A DNA stretch of 64,000 nucleotides from Toxorhynchites rutilus septentrionalis (GCF_029784135.1 NC_073745.1:112582716-112646715); one strand, 5' to 3'. Numbered from the stretch's first letter, positions 1 to 10,939 are shown. Notes: generated by a model not told the origin, from the sequence alone. Numbers and translations: made by a program.

Positions 1-560
1 TTGGCAAACTTAGATAGTTTCTGCTTGCGAATCTCCTCCGGAACGCTGAATTTGTCCTCTGCGGAGAAGAACAACAGGCTCGGCAGCTGACGAAAGTCCG
101 TTTTGACGTAGGTTTCGTCGTCCATTACCAGGCAATGCGGCATCTTCAGCATTTCGGTGTACAGCTTCCGGGCTCGCGTCTTCCCCACCATGTTTTGCCT
201 TTCGTCGCGGTTAGGAGCCTTCTGAACCTTGTATGTACGCAAGCCCTCCCGCTGCTTGGTCCGCTGGACGAATGAACTTGACAAATTCAGCTTATTGGCG
301 ACATCCCGGACCGAACTTCTCGGATCACGTCTAAACTGCTTAACTACGCGCTTGTGATCTTTTTCACTGACGGAGCATCCATTTTTGCCGTTCTTCACCT
401 TCCGGTCGATGGTTAGGTTCTCGAAGTATCGTTTTAGTACTCTGCTGACCGTGGATTGGACGATTCCCAGCATCTTACCGATGTCCCGATGTGACAACTC
501 CGGATTCTCGAAATAAGTGCACAGGATTAATTCACGACGCTCTTTTTCGTTCGACGACAT
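1..560 (-). CDS. Mariner (ITmD37E) transposase, N-terminal part, cut by window edge
   Basis: The frame opens with ATG at 560 (product begins MSSNEKERRELI) and stays open to the window edge, about 186 codons. An N-terminal helix-turn-helix region (residues ~1-110, with SHRDIGKMLGIVQSTVSRVL) is the part that binds the terminal repeats. The first catalytic Asp lies in VMDDETY near residue 150; the second Asp and the Glu fall outside the window. Unlike the copy at 53361-54376, codon AAA is kept where that copy has TGA, and no frameshift is seen in the visible part. It is therefore the better preserved copy, but activity cannot be judged from half a gene. Confidence 0.85.
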   Translation of the reverse strand, partial: MSSNEKERRELILCTYFENPELSHRDIGKMLGIVQSTVSRVLKRYFENLTIDRKVKNGKNGCSVSEKDHKRVVKQFRRDPRSSVRDVANKLNLSSSFVQRTKQREGLRTYKVQKAPNRDERQNMVGKTRARKLYTEMLKMPHCLVMDDETYVKTDFRQLPSLLFFSAEDKFSVPEEIRKQKLSKFA

Positions 561-712
561 TTTTCCAAATTTACGAAAAATTGACAGTGAAGCATGGCCA
601 ACGTGATCTATACACTCTTATCTGATTATAAGCGAAAGCTGAAGATATAATTCCGAAAAATTAAATTTCTACAGCGTTTTTTCCGTGATGCAATTTGATG
701 TGACACACCCTT
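1..712 (-). mobile_element. Partial ITmD37E-type Tc1/mariner element
   Basis: The terminal inverted repeat (reading AAGGGTGTGTCACATC inward from the right end) stops at a TA dinucleotide at 713-714, the usual mariner target. The body matches the copy at 53232-54528 almost base for base, starting at its position ~53818, so the left ~585 bp lie outside the window. The flank (GTTCCCGTGAACG) is the terminal repeat of a TTAA-type MITE, so the mariner landed inside that MITE. The family assignment rests on the second copy, where the D37E spacing can be counted. Confidence 0.9.
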
Positions 713-714
713 TA

Positions 715-1395
715 GTTCCCGTGAACGTAAACTTGAACAGGTGGTGGAATAGTACGATCATTTCACGGTGAACTACATTGCGAACAAACAACTCAAAAAA
801 TTGTGATAAATAGAATGATTTTGTTCACGTTTACGTTCATATTAAAAGTTCGGCAGCAGACGTGAAGTAAATAAACATCGATCTTCAATAAAGTAATTGG
901 AATAAAATATACGGTTGTTCACGAATCAACCCGAAGATACGAAGTTTTTCAATGCGCGCAGAGATCCGATTGAATGAAATTGTATCCATATCAAAATTTT
1001 CATTGAAAACTCGAGAATTGCTCGAGAATTGAAAACTCGAGAACAGTTCACGGTGAAATAATTTTCAGAATGCCTTGGGACATTCGAACGTGAACATGAA
1101 CGGGGAAATATTTTGACGTATATATTCACCACTGGTTTCACGTTCACGTTCACCGAAGTCGGTGAACTATGGTGAGTTCGCCAACATCTCGATTCCACGT
1201 TGGAAATTCAGAATCGTTGTGAAATATTGAATTATTCCACTTTTATCAATATGAATTGTGTTTAAACATGTTTTTCAACTAGAAAATGTTTCTTCCTATC
1301 GTTTCAAGATGTTTTCCTCGCGTTTTATATATGGACTGATGAATTATTAACAAAAAAAGTGTTTGTCCGCGTTCACGTTCACGAGAACTCTACCT
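715..1395 (-). repeat. TTAA-type MITE, copy A, left tip replaced by mariner
   Basis: This segment is the inverted partner of 1400-2081 (about 88-90% alike by eye). It is rich in GTTCACGTTCAC motifs and has no coding sequence; its open frames mirror those of the partner. The right terminal repeat reads CTCTACC against the central TTAA at 1396-1399 and lacks 4 bp compared with the partner. The left terminal repeat is missing its outermost bases because a mariner inserted at the TA of its GGTTTAGAG motif. Confidence 0.8.
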
Positions 1396-1399
1396 TTAA

Positions 1400-2081
1400 G
1401 GTAGGTTTAGAGATCCCGTGAACGTGAACGCGGAGAAACACTTTTTTGTTAATAATTCATCAGTTCATACATAAAACGCGAGGAAAACATATTAAAACGA
1501 TAGGAAGAAACATTTTCTAGTTCAAAAACATGTTTAAACACAATTCATATTGTTAAAAATGGATTAATTCAATATTTCACAACGATTCTGAATTTCCACC
1601 GTGGAATCGAGATGCTGGTGAACTCACCATAGTTCACCAACTTCGATGAACGTACGTGAAAACAGTGGTGAATATATACGTCAAAATATTTCCCCGTTCA
1701 TGTTCACGTTCGAATGTCCCAAGGCATTCTGAAAATTATTTCACCGTGAATTGTAAAAGGATATGTTTAGCAATTCTCGAGTTTTCAATGAAAATTTCAA
1801 TATGGATGCAGTTTCATTCAATCGGATCTCTGCACGGGTTGAAAAACTTCGTTGCTTCGGGTTGATTCGTAAACAACTGTATATTTTATACGAATTACTT
1901 TACTGAAGCTCGATGTTTTTTTACTTCACGTTTATTGGCGAACTTTTAATATGAAGGTGAACGTGAACAAAAACAATTTCGATTTTTTGAGTTGTTTTTT
2001 CGCAATGTAGTTCACCGTGAAATGATCATACTATTCCACCACCTGTTCGTGTTCACGTTCACGGGGACTCTAAACCAACCT
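1400..2081 (+). repeat. TTAA-type MITE, copy B, complete
   Basis: The element is 682 bp and bounded by TTAA at 1396-1399 and 2082-2085. Terminal inverted repeats are about 30 bp: GGTAGGTTTAGAGATCCCG at the left and, read inward, GGTTGGTTTAGAGTCCCCG at the right, followed by CGTGAACGTGAAC in both. The TTAA target suggests mobilisation by a piggyBac-like transposase (inference; no transposase is present). No real gene lies inside. Confidence 0.8.
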
Positions 2082-2085
2082 TTAA

Positions 2086-2688
2086 GTGCGATTCATACAC
2101 AACATCCACGTCACGTTCACGTCCCGTCACGACACGTTACGTCAATTATTCTACCATGAAATTCTTATGAAAACATTCATATACACCGGCAGTGTAACAA
2201 CCCGTCAGCGACTGTCATCGAATACGACCGGCATAATTTGTAGAAAAGAATATTTGACGGAGACAGACGGTTCGTTGGGGTTTTGTCTAAGCTTTTGTTT
2301 TGATTATGATTGTATACTTTATGCCAACATATCTCTTAATTCCAAATTTCGGAGTCAAAATCGTTCGCGACTAGCTGAAAAAAATAGTCTATATATTATT
2401 ATGGTTGAATAAGGGTCGGGACTACGCGGTTTAACCATTTAAATAATATAATTCAATGATTTTCATTGAATTTTTCTAAATTTAGTACTGGTTCTAGGCA
2501 TGTTGATTCGAAAGAGGGCATTGCAATATAAAACTGTTGTAGGTGGCGACCATGAATAATATTAAATAAATCATTCGTTTGACATTTGACGTGACGGTGC
2601 TGCTGCAATCTAGACGGCATGTGTGAATTGGTCGAGACGGTGACGGAACGTAGACGTTCTTTTCCGTAACGTTCTATGTGAATCGCAC
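2086..2688. repeat. TTAA-type TIR element with GTGCGATTCA termini
   Basis: The left end GTGCGATTCATACACAACAT directly follows the TTAA at 2082-2085 that also ends copy B. The right end reads GTGCGATTCACATAGAACG inward. Only the outer ~12 bp match closely; the next 40 bp are both rich in ACGT(C/T)ACG repeats. The left 130 bp resemble the element starting at 5574, so they belong to one family. No credible coding sequence is present. Confidence 0.6.
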
Positions 2689-2761
2689 ATTACTGGGCAA
2701 CAGTTCATATGAACATTTTACAAAGTTCAGTACGAACTGTGTAAGAAGACCACTGTGTCAC

Positions 2762-3077
2762 TCCTTTGCGGGTAATTCGTCCCCTTGCTATAAATAGTAG
2801 AATAAGTTGAAATGTAAATACACTATAGATATACGAATAGATTTAAGAAATGAGTGTTCATCAACATTGTTACAATTTCCTTATATCCCATCCTTCTCCT
2901 AAAAATATGTCACCCTCCTAAACTCGAGTACACCGCGAGTAATCGGTTTTCCACCTTACTAACCATAGATCTAAGAAAATTGTTTATATATATAGTTTTA
3001 AAATTATATTTAAGAATTCGGCTCCTTTAAACTTAAGTAACTGAGCCTGTAAAAATAAACGAATTAATAAAAAAAAA
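2762..3077 (+). mobile_element. 3' fragment of a non-LTR retroposon with target-site duplication
   Basis: The segment ends in an A-run (3069-3078) and is flanked by the 13-bp direct repeat ACCACTGTGTCAC at 2749-2761 and 3078-3090, the mark of target-primed reverse transcription. The tail motif (GAATTCGGCTC, then GAGCCTG and AATAAA-like runs) recurs at ~48615-48670 and, inverted, at 51957-52016. No protein remains. Confidence 0.65.
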
Positions 3078-3090
3078 ACCACTGTGTCAC

Positions 3091-3895
3091 AACCCCTCGG
3101 TGTTGTGTCGCTCCTCAGATATCCGTGCCCCCAGTCAAAACCGCACGCCCATGCCGTAGAATGATAGTTGGATAGGCGAACAACGAACTATTGGTTACAG
3201 AAAACATGAATAGATGTGATTTCCATGTGTAGAACGTGCAGTGCATTGTAGTTGAATTGCTTATTTCTAAATTTTCTAAAGTAAAACTAATTTCTTAAAA
3301 CTATTGAGTATATCACAGTAAGAAAAATGAGTTAAAAATCGTTCGCCTATTGTAATCAAAATTTAAAATTCTATTTTAGATTATATATTAATTAAGACTA
3401 TTGTTTGAGCTTAACCTAAAATTCTCATATACTACGAATCGAACAAAAGGTAAAAAGAATTATAATTTTGCTAATTAAAACCTTTAATTACGGAATATTA
3501 ATCTCCTAGGACTAGTAGTAGAGTGAATATAGGAGTAAAGGAAGGGAAAACGGAGAAGAAAAACTAAACGTAAGTCACATGAAATATAAATTGTGAACGA
3601 AACTTATATTTTGTTTGTCACAGGATATTAAAATACACATTATTTGAAATCTCGGAACATCTTTATTCTTCTCCATCGGCGAAAAGTAACACACTGAATG
3701 AGCTGTGTATACAGTTCTGTTCAGAACGAACTGTGTACGGTGATCGGTTTATAAAAGGAATGCAATCGAACGAGTGATAGATGAATGGTGCTGCAAGGTA
3801 AATAGTCCTCAAATCAACGAATAGAAACAATCGATAGCTCCATGAAAAAACAAAAATAAGATGTCGATATTGTCGTTTTCATTCTAAAACGCAAC
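3091..3895. other. AT-rich DNA without recognisable gene
   Basis: I see no open frame, repeat pair or RNA gene that I can support here. Confidence 0.5.
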
Positions 3896-4573
3896 GGGCC
3901 TGATTCTCGAATACACTACGAATACACTTCACGGTGGAAACGGAATGAAACGTATTCGCGATGACAACGGTACGGTGTCGACATCTGAATACGAGATTAG
4001 TTTCCCACTAAACTTATCATTGTAATATCAAAGTATCTTCAGATGAAATTTTTGTATGAGATTATTATAACACATAAAGAAAACAAAGTTTTCCATTCAC
4101 ATTGAATACCAGTTTGATACGAAGAAGTTAATTTTCATTAATGATTTTTTATTTGAAAAGTGCTCTTCTTCTTCTTCTTCAATGACACTAACGTTCCTAG
4201 AGGAACTTCGTCGTCTCAACGTAGTATTACTTGCGTCATTTTTATTAGTACTTAGTTGAGATTTCTATGCCAAATAACACGCCTTGAATGCATTCTGAGT
4301 GGCAAGCTCTAGAATACGCGTGATCACAGTGCAAGTCGGAGGAAATTTCTTTGACGAAAAATTCCCCCGACCAGAACGGGAATCGAACCCGAACACCCGG
4401 CATGTTAGTTATGACGCTAACCACTCGGCCAAGGGAGCACAACTACTTGAAAAGTGCTCATTCTGCCTGAAAACTCATCATTATCTTCGTCACTTCACTA
4501 ACTCGTAAAACGTAGTTCAATGGCGTTCCGTTTATTTCGTTTCCACCGTGAAGTGTATTCGAGAATCAGACCC
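3896..4573. repeat. TIR element (GGGYCTGATTCTCG termini) carrying a nested SINE
   Basis: The ends read GGGCCTGATTCTCGAATACA (left) and GGGTCTGATTCTCGAATACA (right, inward), followed in both by CTTCACGGTGGAAACG; the left arm has an extra ~12 bp that duplicates part of the motif. The trinucleotide AAC flanks both sides and may be the target duplication. A related 96-bp hairpin is at 31018-31113. Non-autonomous. Confidence 0.7.
4166..4446 (-). mobile_element. tRNA-derived SINE, full length, (GAA)n tail
   Basis: On the minus strand the head reads TGGCCGAGTGGTTAGCGTC (A box) and GGTTCGATTCC (B box), an internal RNA polymerase III promoter of tRNA type. The 3' end is a GAA microsatellite instead of poly(A). 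The 13-bp repeat TTGAAAAGTGCTC flanks both sides (4153-4165 and 4447-4459). Related copies are at 47815-48110 and 52690-52953. The open frames here are shadows of the SINE. Confidence 0.88.
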
Positions 4574-5573
4574 AACATTTCAAGACACGATGGTTTTTAA
4601 ATTGGATTGTTTGATTATTTACCAAATAAAACTTTATTTTCGTATTTAGGATGAATATTTCAGTAATATGAAATGAAATACTAGCATACCATAAAAATAC
4701 AATTGAAAGCGAAACGATTCAAACAGTCTTACTAAACTGTAAATAAATATTCGCGTCGCTGATATGAAATATTTTTTTATATTATATCATACCGTGCTCG
4801 ATAATTTTGAGATAGACGTTCGCGTTTCGGTACAGCTTTGCTATAGCAGCTATTGCAAAACATCGTAAGAAAAGCAGCGCAAATCTAATTTTGCTGGAAC
4901 AAAATAATCACGGTTCAAACTAAATTAAAATTTCAAAATCAAAGTTTGATTTTCTATTGTGCTATGATATTTTTCATAAAATTCGGACGAATAATGATTT
5001 GTTAACAAATAGCATTTTATGAATAAACATGACAGTCCTACATAACATCCCACACTTTTTTATACTTGCTTTGACATATCCCTATACTGTACGAAAGAGT
5101 GAGTGAACTGCTCAAAATAACTAATTATGTAACAAATAACTACTTAAGTGAACTGTTGGTCTTCGAACGGTTCATTAAGGTGTAGGTGGAAGGAAGGCAT
5201 TGTGTGGCGCTTCACTGACACGAGTCATAGAATACATTTGAAAAATAGAATTGTAAGGGGTTGTACCGCATATTTACGACGTAGAACTACGCAATTTTAT
5301 TATGCAATCCACTTGTTGATCACTTCGAATATTATTTAAGAATGTTTCGAAATTTTTGTAATAGATTATGTTCTTCGTTACAAATAAATTTGTTGATCGT
5401 TCTTTTACGTTTGATATGTAACCGTTCGGTTTCATAATTGAATGATCATATACACAATAGACACACTACAGCTACCACACACCACACTGTGAATAGTGCA
5501 TCAGCATGTCAGCCCCCTGCTCATTAGCTCCGAAAAGCTAAGCTGGTTTGAGCTATTGTGTCTCCCCGTTTAA
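4574..5573. other. Intergenic, with a short MITE relic near 5170-5240
   Basis: The stretch at ~5172-5240 (ATTAAGGTGTAGGTGGAAG, then CGCTTCACTGACACGAGTC) resembles the end and interior of the TTAA element at 24793-25856, so it is a deleted relic of that family. Nothing else recognisable. Confidence 0.5.
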
Positions 5574-5616
5574 AGTGCGATTCATATACAACATCCACGT
5601 TACGTTCACGTTGCGT

Positions 5617-5737
5617 CAATTATTCTTCCAAGCAGTTGTTATGCAAACATTCACATTCACCGGCAATGGCAACTTCGACTTGCCGTTGCTGGTGTATGTG
5701 AATGCTTCAAAAGGAATTGCATGGAAGAATAAAGGCC
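5617..5737. repeat. Hairpin-forming inverted repeat
   Basis: The arm TTATTCTTCCAAGCAGTTG through CACCGGCAATGGCA pairs, with mismatches, with the downstream arm from TGCCGTTGCTGGTG to GGAAGAATAA. It lies just inside the left terminal repeat of the 5574 element. Confidence 0.6.
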
Positions 5738-7069
5738 CATTTATACGTTGCTAGTAGCTGGCTTCACAATGAGCAGCTACTGACCCGGTGAACTCGCTTG
5801 ACAAATGGTTGACTCGCCTTGTCCGTTCACACAATGTGAGCTGCTGGCAAGAAACTAGATACTACGGCACAGGTTTTCCAGAGATGCCAGGCGGTTTTTC
5901 AAATGTCCATCAAATCGTCAGAAACAGCAATCAGATCCGAATTTGTCAGATGATTGATCCGAAATCGACTTCTTTATTGGCAGTTTTCGTCTTAGATTTT
6001 CAGTTGAATTTATCATTACACAATTTTATCGCTAAACACACACTGGCCGTGTTTAAAAATACTTTGTGCTGAATTTCTTTGAACTGAAGGTACTATCCGG
6101 AAAAAGCAGAAAGAAAAAAGGATTCGGTCCAGGAATTGGATGCAAAAAAAAGGAGCAACAAATACAATATTGAAGTAACTCTACGATGATGATCCCCGAG
6201 AGTACAGAGCAGTGTTGAGAATAACACCTGAAAAAGTGAAAAAAACTGTTGGATTTAATTGCTCCACAAATACAACGCAAGATACACTCATGAGGGATGC
6301 TATACCTACATAAGTGAAACTAGAAATGTTGTACCTTTCTTCTGGAATATCGTTCAGATTATTGTCGATATTTTTTTAGAATCTCGAAAGCATCCATAGC
6401 TAAAATAATTCCGAAAGTATGTAGTGCTACAAATGGCAGTCTAAAAGATTTTTCAAATTTTGAATTATTTCGCCTTGACAGCAGCTTCGTGTACCAATTT
6501 GTGAAATGAAAATGATAGTAGATTTGCAGGAGGAATGAATACGCCTCAAAAACTAAAATAATGAATGAAAATCTACTTTTTTAAATGGAATATGTATTCT
6601 GTTTTTTAGAACAATACTTTTTTTGGAAGTTGTGAGTGAATTTCGAATGAAAATTGTGCCCGATAATGATTTTATATTTAGAATCCCAAGAAAACTATCT
6701 CAAAAAGAAAACGTGCCCCACCAGCGTGCAAAACAAAATAAAATGAGTAAAAAAACTTTTTAAGTTAAACGGTTTATTTGTGATTAAACATAATAATGTA
6801 CTAAAAGCTAGAGAAAATAATTAGGCAAGTTGCAGTTAGTAGTTATCACACCTCTCCTTCATTAGTCTAGGGCATTGATAAGACTAAAATAAAATAGTGG
6901 GACATATGATGAAATCACTAATTGTGGATAATGAAAATGAATGGATTTTATAATTTAAAAAGTTTTTGTTTACTCATTTTATTTTCTAGTTTTTAGTACA
7001 TTATCTGTTTCATTAGAATATTTCTCTACAATAAAGGCATTGTACTGTATTCTATCAGTCAAAAAATTT

Positions 7070-8330
7070 CATTTGATACCGATATTGAGTAGATTGCAGA
7101 AAATACATAGTGTGTTCTCCAAGTCAAGTTCGTTGGTTTGATACACATATCTCAATCAACCTTTTTTTTTGAGATGATATGGAATCAGCGATTTTGAGCG
7201 GAGGCCAAATTGGATTTTTCAAGATAAGCAGTTTTAAAATGACAGCAGTTCCTATCCGGTCAGTTCCTATTGGTCAAATTTCTATTACTGTGGGACAATC
7301 CTACAGACATACATACATACATACGAACAGTTCAAGCTAAATAAAACCGTTTAATAAAGTATATTGCTATTTTGTGATTGCGGCCATCTTGGATTTTAAT
7401 TTTTCATGATCTACTGTGATCTACTATTCAAGCCCTTTCATTTGATACCCATATTAATGGTGTTTTGACATAATATGTAGTCCGCCATTTGGTAGAATTT
7501 TGATGGATTTGCATTTTTCATAAATAACCGTGTTCTGCTAGTCAATCCCTTTCATTTGATACCCATTGTTACGGGGGTTTCGGAGGTTCTATTCAGCACG
7601 CGTTTTTATCAATGTATAGCGAGCTCAAAGCTGTATTTATTAAGAGAAACAATAATTAAACAAGAACTTTACATTATTAGGTTTTACCTACATTTGATCT
7701 CCTCGTTTTAAATTCAAAGCACGACAGGATGATTCAATTATTTAACAATTTGGGAATTCAACTTTATTTTGGGTTCTATCTCTACTCCTTTTTTGTGATT
7801 AGCAAAGAATGTGTGGTACGAGAGAAGTTTTCAGAATGACAGTGATGACAGCTAGCTGTCAATGATTGTCTGGGTGCGTCATGGAGTGGCACCGTCCGGA
7901 TGCGCAGGTTCAGATCAAGTCATCAGTGGCGTAGTTTGCTTCCCCCCAACACCCATATTAATGAAGTTTTGGGAAACTATGTAGTCCGCCATTTAGTAGT
8001 GGCAGCCATCTTGGATTTGCATTTTTCTTAAAAAACTGTATTCTGCTAGTCAAGCCCTTTCATTTGATACCCATATTGATGGGGTTTTGGAAAACCCACA
8101 TTGATGAGGTTTTGAGGAAGAAAGGGATCCGCCATTTTGTAGCGGCCTCTATCTTGGATTTACAAGATAATGAAATACGCAGTTTTGTAATGACTACAGA
8201 GATAAAGGTGTGTTCCAAATTTCAGATCAATCGGTCAACAAGAAGGGGGTCAAATTTCTACTAATGTGGGACATGTTACAAACATACAAACAGATTACAG
8301 GGCAAGCTAAATAAAACCGTTTAATAACAA
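7070..8330. repeat. Degenerate tandem repeats with CTTTCATTTGATACCCATAT units
   Basis: The phrase CTTTCATTTGATACCCAT recurs at ~7435, ~7550 and ~8050, with a related TTTCATTTGATACC at ~7065. Most copies are followed by a GGGGTTTTGG-like run, a CCGCCATTT phrase and TTGGATTTGCATTTTTC. Two tails end in GCTAAATAAAACCGTTTAAT (~7335 and ~8308) after GTGGGACA and runs of ACATACA. The unit is roughly 100-200 bp and variably deleted. The open frame at 8064-8264 is made of this repeat. Confidence 0.6.
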
Positions 8331-8725
8331 CGATTCCGCTTAGAAACTATGAGGGTTTTATTTGTTTTTTCAATAATTTTCAAGTCTATAATAATCTTCG
8401 CATATTTTCAAATATCTTAAAAATAGAGACATGTAAAGACAATGTAAAGATTTGGCATCCCTGATTCGAGCGCTAAATTCTGTTTTTGACGTTTTGAGGG
8501 ATGCGAGTGCGAGTAAATTCAAAAAAATTTGAAGTAGCTCGCACGCCGAATCACACATGACACTAACTGGCATGATGTGTTCACACGGTGTGAGTAGCTG
8601 TACTGCAGTAACTGACTAGACCGACTCGTATGCTTACTCGCACCGTCTGAACCCGGCTTAATTGACGCAACGTGACGTGACGGAACGTGAACGTGACGTG
8701 GATGTTGTATGTGAATCGCACTTAA

Positions 8726-10059
8726 ATGTTCTACACAAAGCTTTATGAGCAGGGTTCTCAACCATAAGCAGATGTCAAAACCTGACTGTCGGAGTTTGGT
8801 TTTTCCTGTTCATCCTGACAGAGACAGACTTGGCGGATTGCGATATCCGGTCTTTCTGTCTAGAGCTTTAATCGGGAGTAGAAATGCGCGTCGTGTGAAA
8901 TTCAAAAGAGTAATTGTTCTTTGTGCTTTTTGTACTTATTAGTTTTAATAGTAGAAGTTTCGTTCTAGGTATAATATATGTGATAATCTATGTGTTGCAT
9001 GTTAGATACCTACCTCAGAAATTAAATGATGTATTCGCCCGCAACCTGAAAAGAAAAAAGAATATAAAAAAAATACTTACCAGTGTAACGCAAACGTACC
9101 TAAAAATGTGTTTAAAAACCTGAAAGGTAGAATATTTAATAGAAAAGGTAAGAGAAGAGTACATTGAGCATGTGGTCAGCATATAGCGGTATTTCAATCC
9201 ATTCTAACCTGAACTGTGCAGGTCTGCACAGTGGACCTTTTCTCTTTACACGCAAATTCGTGAACAGAACATCTGGACAGAAAGGAAAAGGACATCATCA
9301 CAAGTCACAGAACACACGTGGATAGTAAAAGACGAACCACCGCCACCGAGGAATACTCGAAATCCCAACCCTAACCACATTGCTCAAAACTTGCGCAAAT
9401 ATAAAAGAAAGATGTGACGTCACAAGTAGGATTAGATTGAAATAGAAAAGTGAGGAGAAAATACACGTTCGAACACATATCAAACACTTATAATAAAACA
9501 CATATACTTTCCTTCGAATTGACCTTCTTCGTTAGAGCTATCATTTCCCTATAACTCGAACTCAAAAAGGAGTTACCAAGCCTCGCCCGATACAGGGAGA
9601 AAGAGGGACCATCGTAGCCTTTGAGATCAGGTTAGGAGGAGGTTGAGGGCCCTTACACTGAGAAGTGTGTACAACTCATTATAACATTCCCATCAGCTCC
9701 CAACTGATGTCTAGTAGTTTACGGTGAGCGTTGGGGTAACGACCCTGCTGAATGAGCTAGTCGTGCATAAAGTAAAACCAAAATTACAGATGTGATGTCT
9801 AGGACTATCAAAATATGTGAACGGAAGAATTGTCAAACGATCATTGTATTCTACATTTCCCTCTAAAAATATTGCACATCTCATGTTTACGTAGTTCTCG
9901 AACCGCGAAAGTTCAATCACCTCTAGTATCTGAAATGACGATTTTCCCAGGCTTCTCATTTTAAAAGTATATTTTAGAGAAACATATTCCTGTCTGCACA
10001 ACGACAAGCGAGTACAAAAGTACAAAACACCAAAAAATATCCCCGACTTGCATATATTT
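8726..10059. other. Intergenic, nothing recognised
   Basis: Several frames of 60-104 codons exist but none shows a domain, signal or codon pattern that I can defend. Confidence 0.45.
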
Positions 10060-10189
10060 GCAAAGCGGATTCCCCAGGCACATTAATTTTGAAGTCCGTG
10101 TTAGGAAAACACAGCTCGGTGGGAACAAAAATACCCTCGACTTGCATGTATATTTGCAGAGCGAATTTCCACAGGTACATCGATTTAAA

Positions 10190-10408
10190 AGTCTGCGTTG
10201 GGGAAACCGTAAATCGGGCCAATCAAAACTTGGCAGTTAGGACGTTTAAATAACGCTTGACATTTTACACTTATTCAATTGTTCATCTCATGAAAAATCA
10301 GATTTTATTAATTGTGATAGACGCGTAGAAATATTTCCTATCAATTGATGCAAACATTATTCCGATCTGTTAAGAAATGTTCGAGTTATAAGCATTCGAA
10401 ATACGGGT
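10190..10408 (+). repeat. Diverged direct repeat, left copy, promoter-like
   Basis: This region and 15597-15792 (+15956) are about 80% alike by eye. Shared landmarks are GGGAAACC, TAAATCG, AATCAAAAC, CGTTTAAATA and AAGAAATGTTCGA. The TTTAAATA motif followed by CATTTTACA would fit a TATA box and start site, but no gene follows. Upstream (10060-10190) a ~90-bp unit with GACTTGCAT and TTTGCA motifs is repeated twice. Confidence 0.5.
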
Positions 10409-10643
10409 AGGGTCAGCACACAAATCGGCAGGACAAAGGTGTGGAAAAAAGGAAGTTCTTCCAGTTTTCATGAATTTAAACTGTTTAGAGATTAGCGAAT
10501 TGTAATGTATAGCATATCAAACAAATCTTAGAGAATTTCCGATTCGATTGGTGTGCAAATCATGAGAATTCGTTCACAGTGAAAATAGTTATTAACGTTA
10601 ACTTTATTTCATAAAAACGTGACCTGTTTTCTGATTTGGCACC

Positions 10644-10923
10644 TGTAGGCTGTTGGGAAACAAAACCGACACTCCCGGACAGATTGCAAGGTGGACAACA
10701 CTCCGACGGCCAAGCACAAAACGACGGGACTTTTCGGATACCGCGTGGGCCGGTGTAAAAAACAGAGCACATAGAAAACACGTCGTTTATTTGTACGGTA
10801 TGGTTTGTAACTGATATTATGTGAAACAAAGTTCATACAGTTGAAAGGTATGCATTTTTTCTTTTCGCCTCGCCACACTTTCGCCACGACATAGACTCGA
10901 GGGAAAGATATCGCACTTCTACA
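10644..10923 (-). repeat. Copia 3' LTR
   Basis: 280 bp, matching 15249-15528 with no difference that I can see. On the minus strand it starts TGTAGAAGTGCG and ends CAGCCTACA. The frames inside it are coincidental. Confidence 0.95.
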
Positions 10924-10938
10924 CTCCTCCTCGATATC
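10924..10938 (-). other. Copia polypurine tract
   Basis: The purine run GAGGAGGAG on the minus strand sits directly upstream of the 3' LTR and is the expected plus-strand primer for reverse transcription. Confidence 0.75.
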
Positions 10939-10939
10939 T

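Larger units (their letters stand above)
5574..8721. mobile_element. Large TTAA-type TIR element, ~3.1 kb, composite
   Basis: TTAA occurs at both borders (5570-5573 and 8722-8725). The ends read GTGCGATTCATATACAACAT and, inward from the right, GTGCGATTCACATACAACAT, and similarity continues for about 50 bp to GCGTCAATTA on both sides. The interior holds a hairpin (5617-5737), an AT-rich inverted repeat (~6733-7010) and degenerate tandem units (7070-8330), but no transposase. Either one large non-autonomous element or a small element broken by later insertions. Confidence 0.55.

Noticed and set aside
926..1865. Two similar ORFs (926-1198 minus, 1656-1865 plus)
   Set aside because: They are the same sequence read from the two arms of the inverted MITE pair and have no conserved coding signal.
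2086..2412. 108-codon plus-strand ORF
   Set aside because: It begins in the terminal repeat of a TTAA element and shows no domain.
4245..4508. ORFs on both strands
   Set aside because: They fall on a tRNA-derived SINE; translation follows A and B box sequence.
8064..8264. 66-codon ORF
   Set aside because: Composed of the degenerate tandem repeat unit.
10560..10887. Two overlapping ORFs repeated at 15208-15492
   Set aside because: They lie in the copia LTRs and are duplicated only because the LTRs are.
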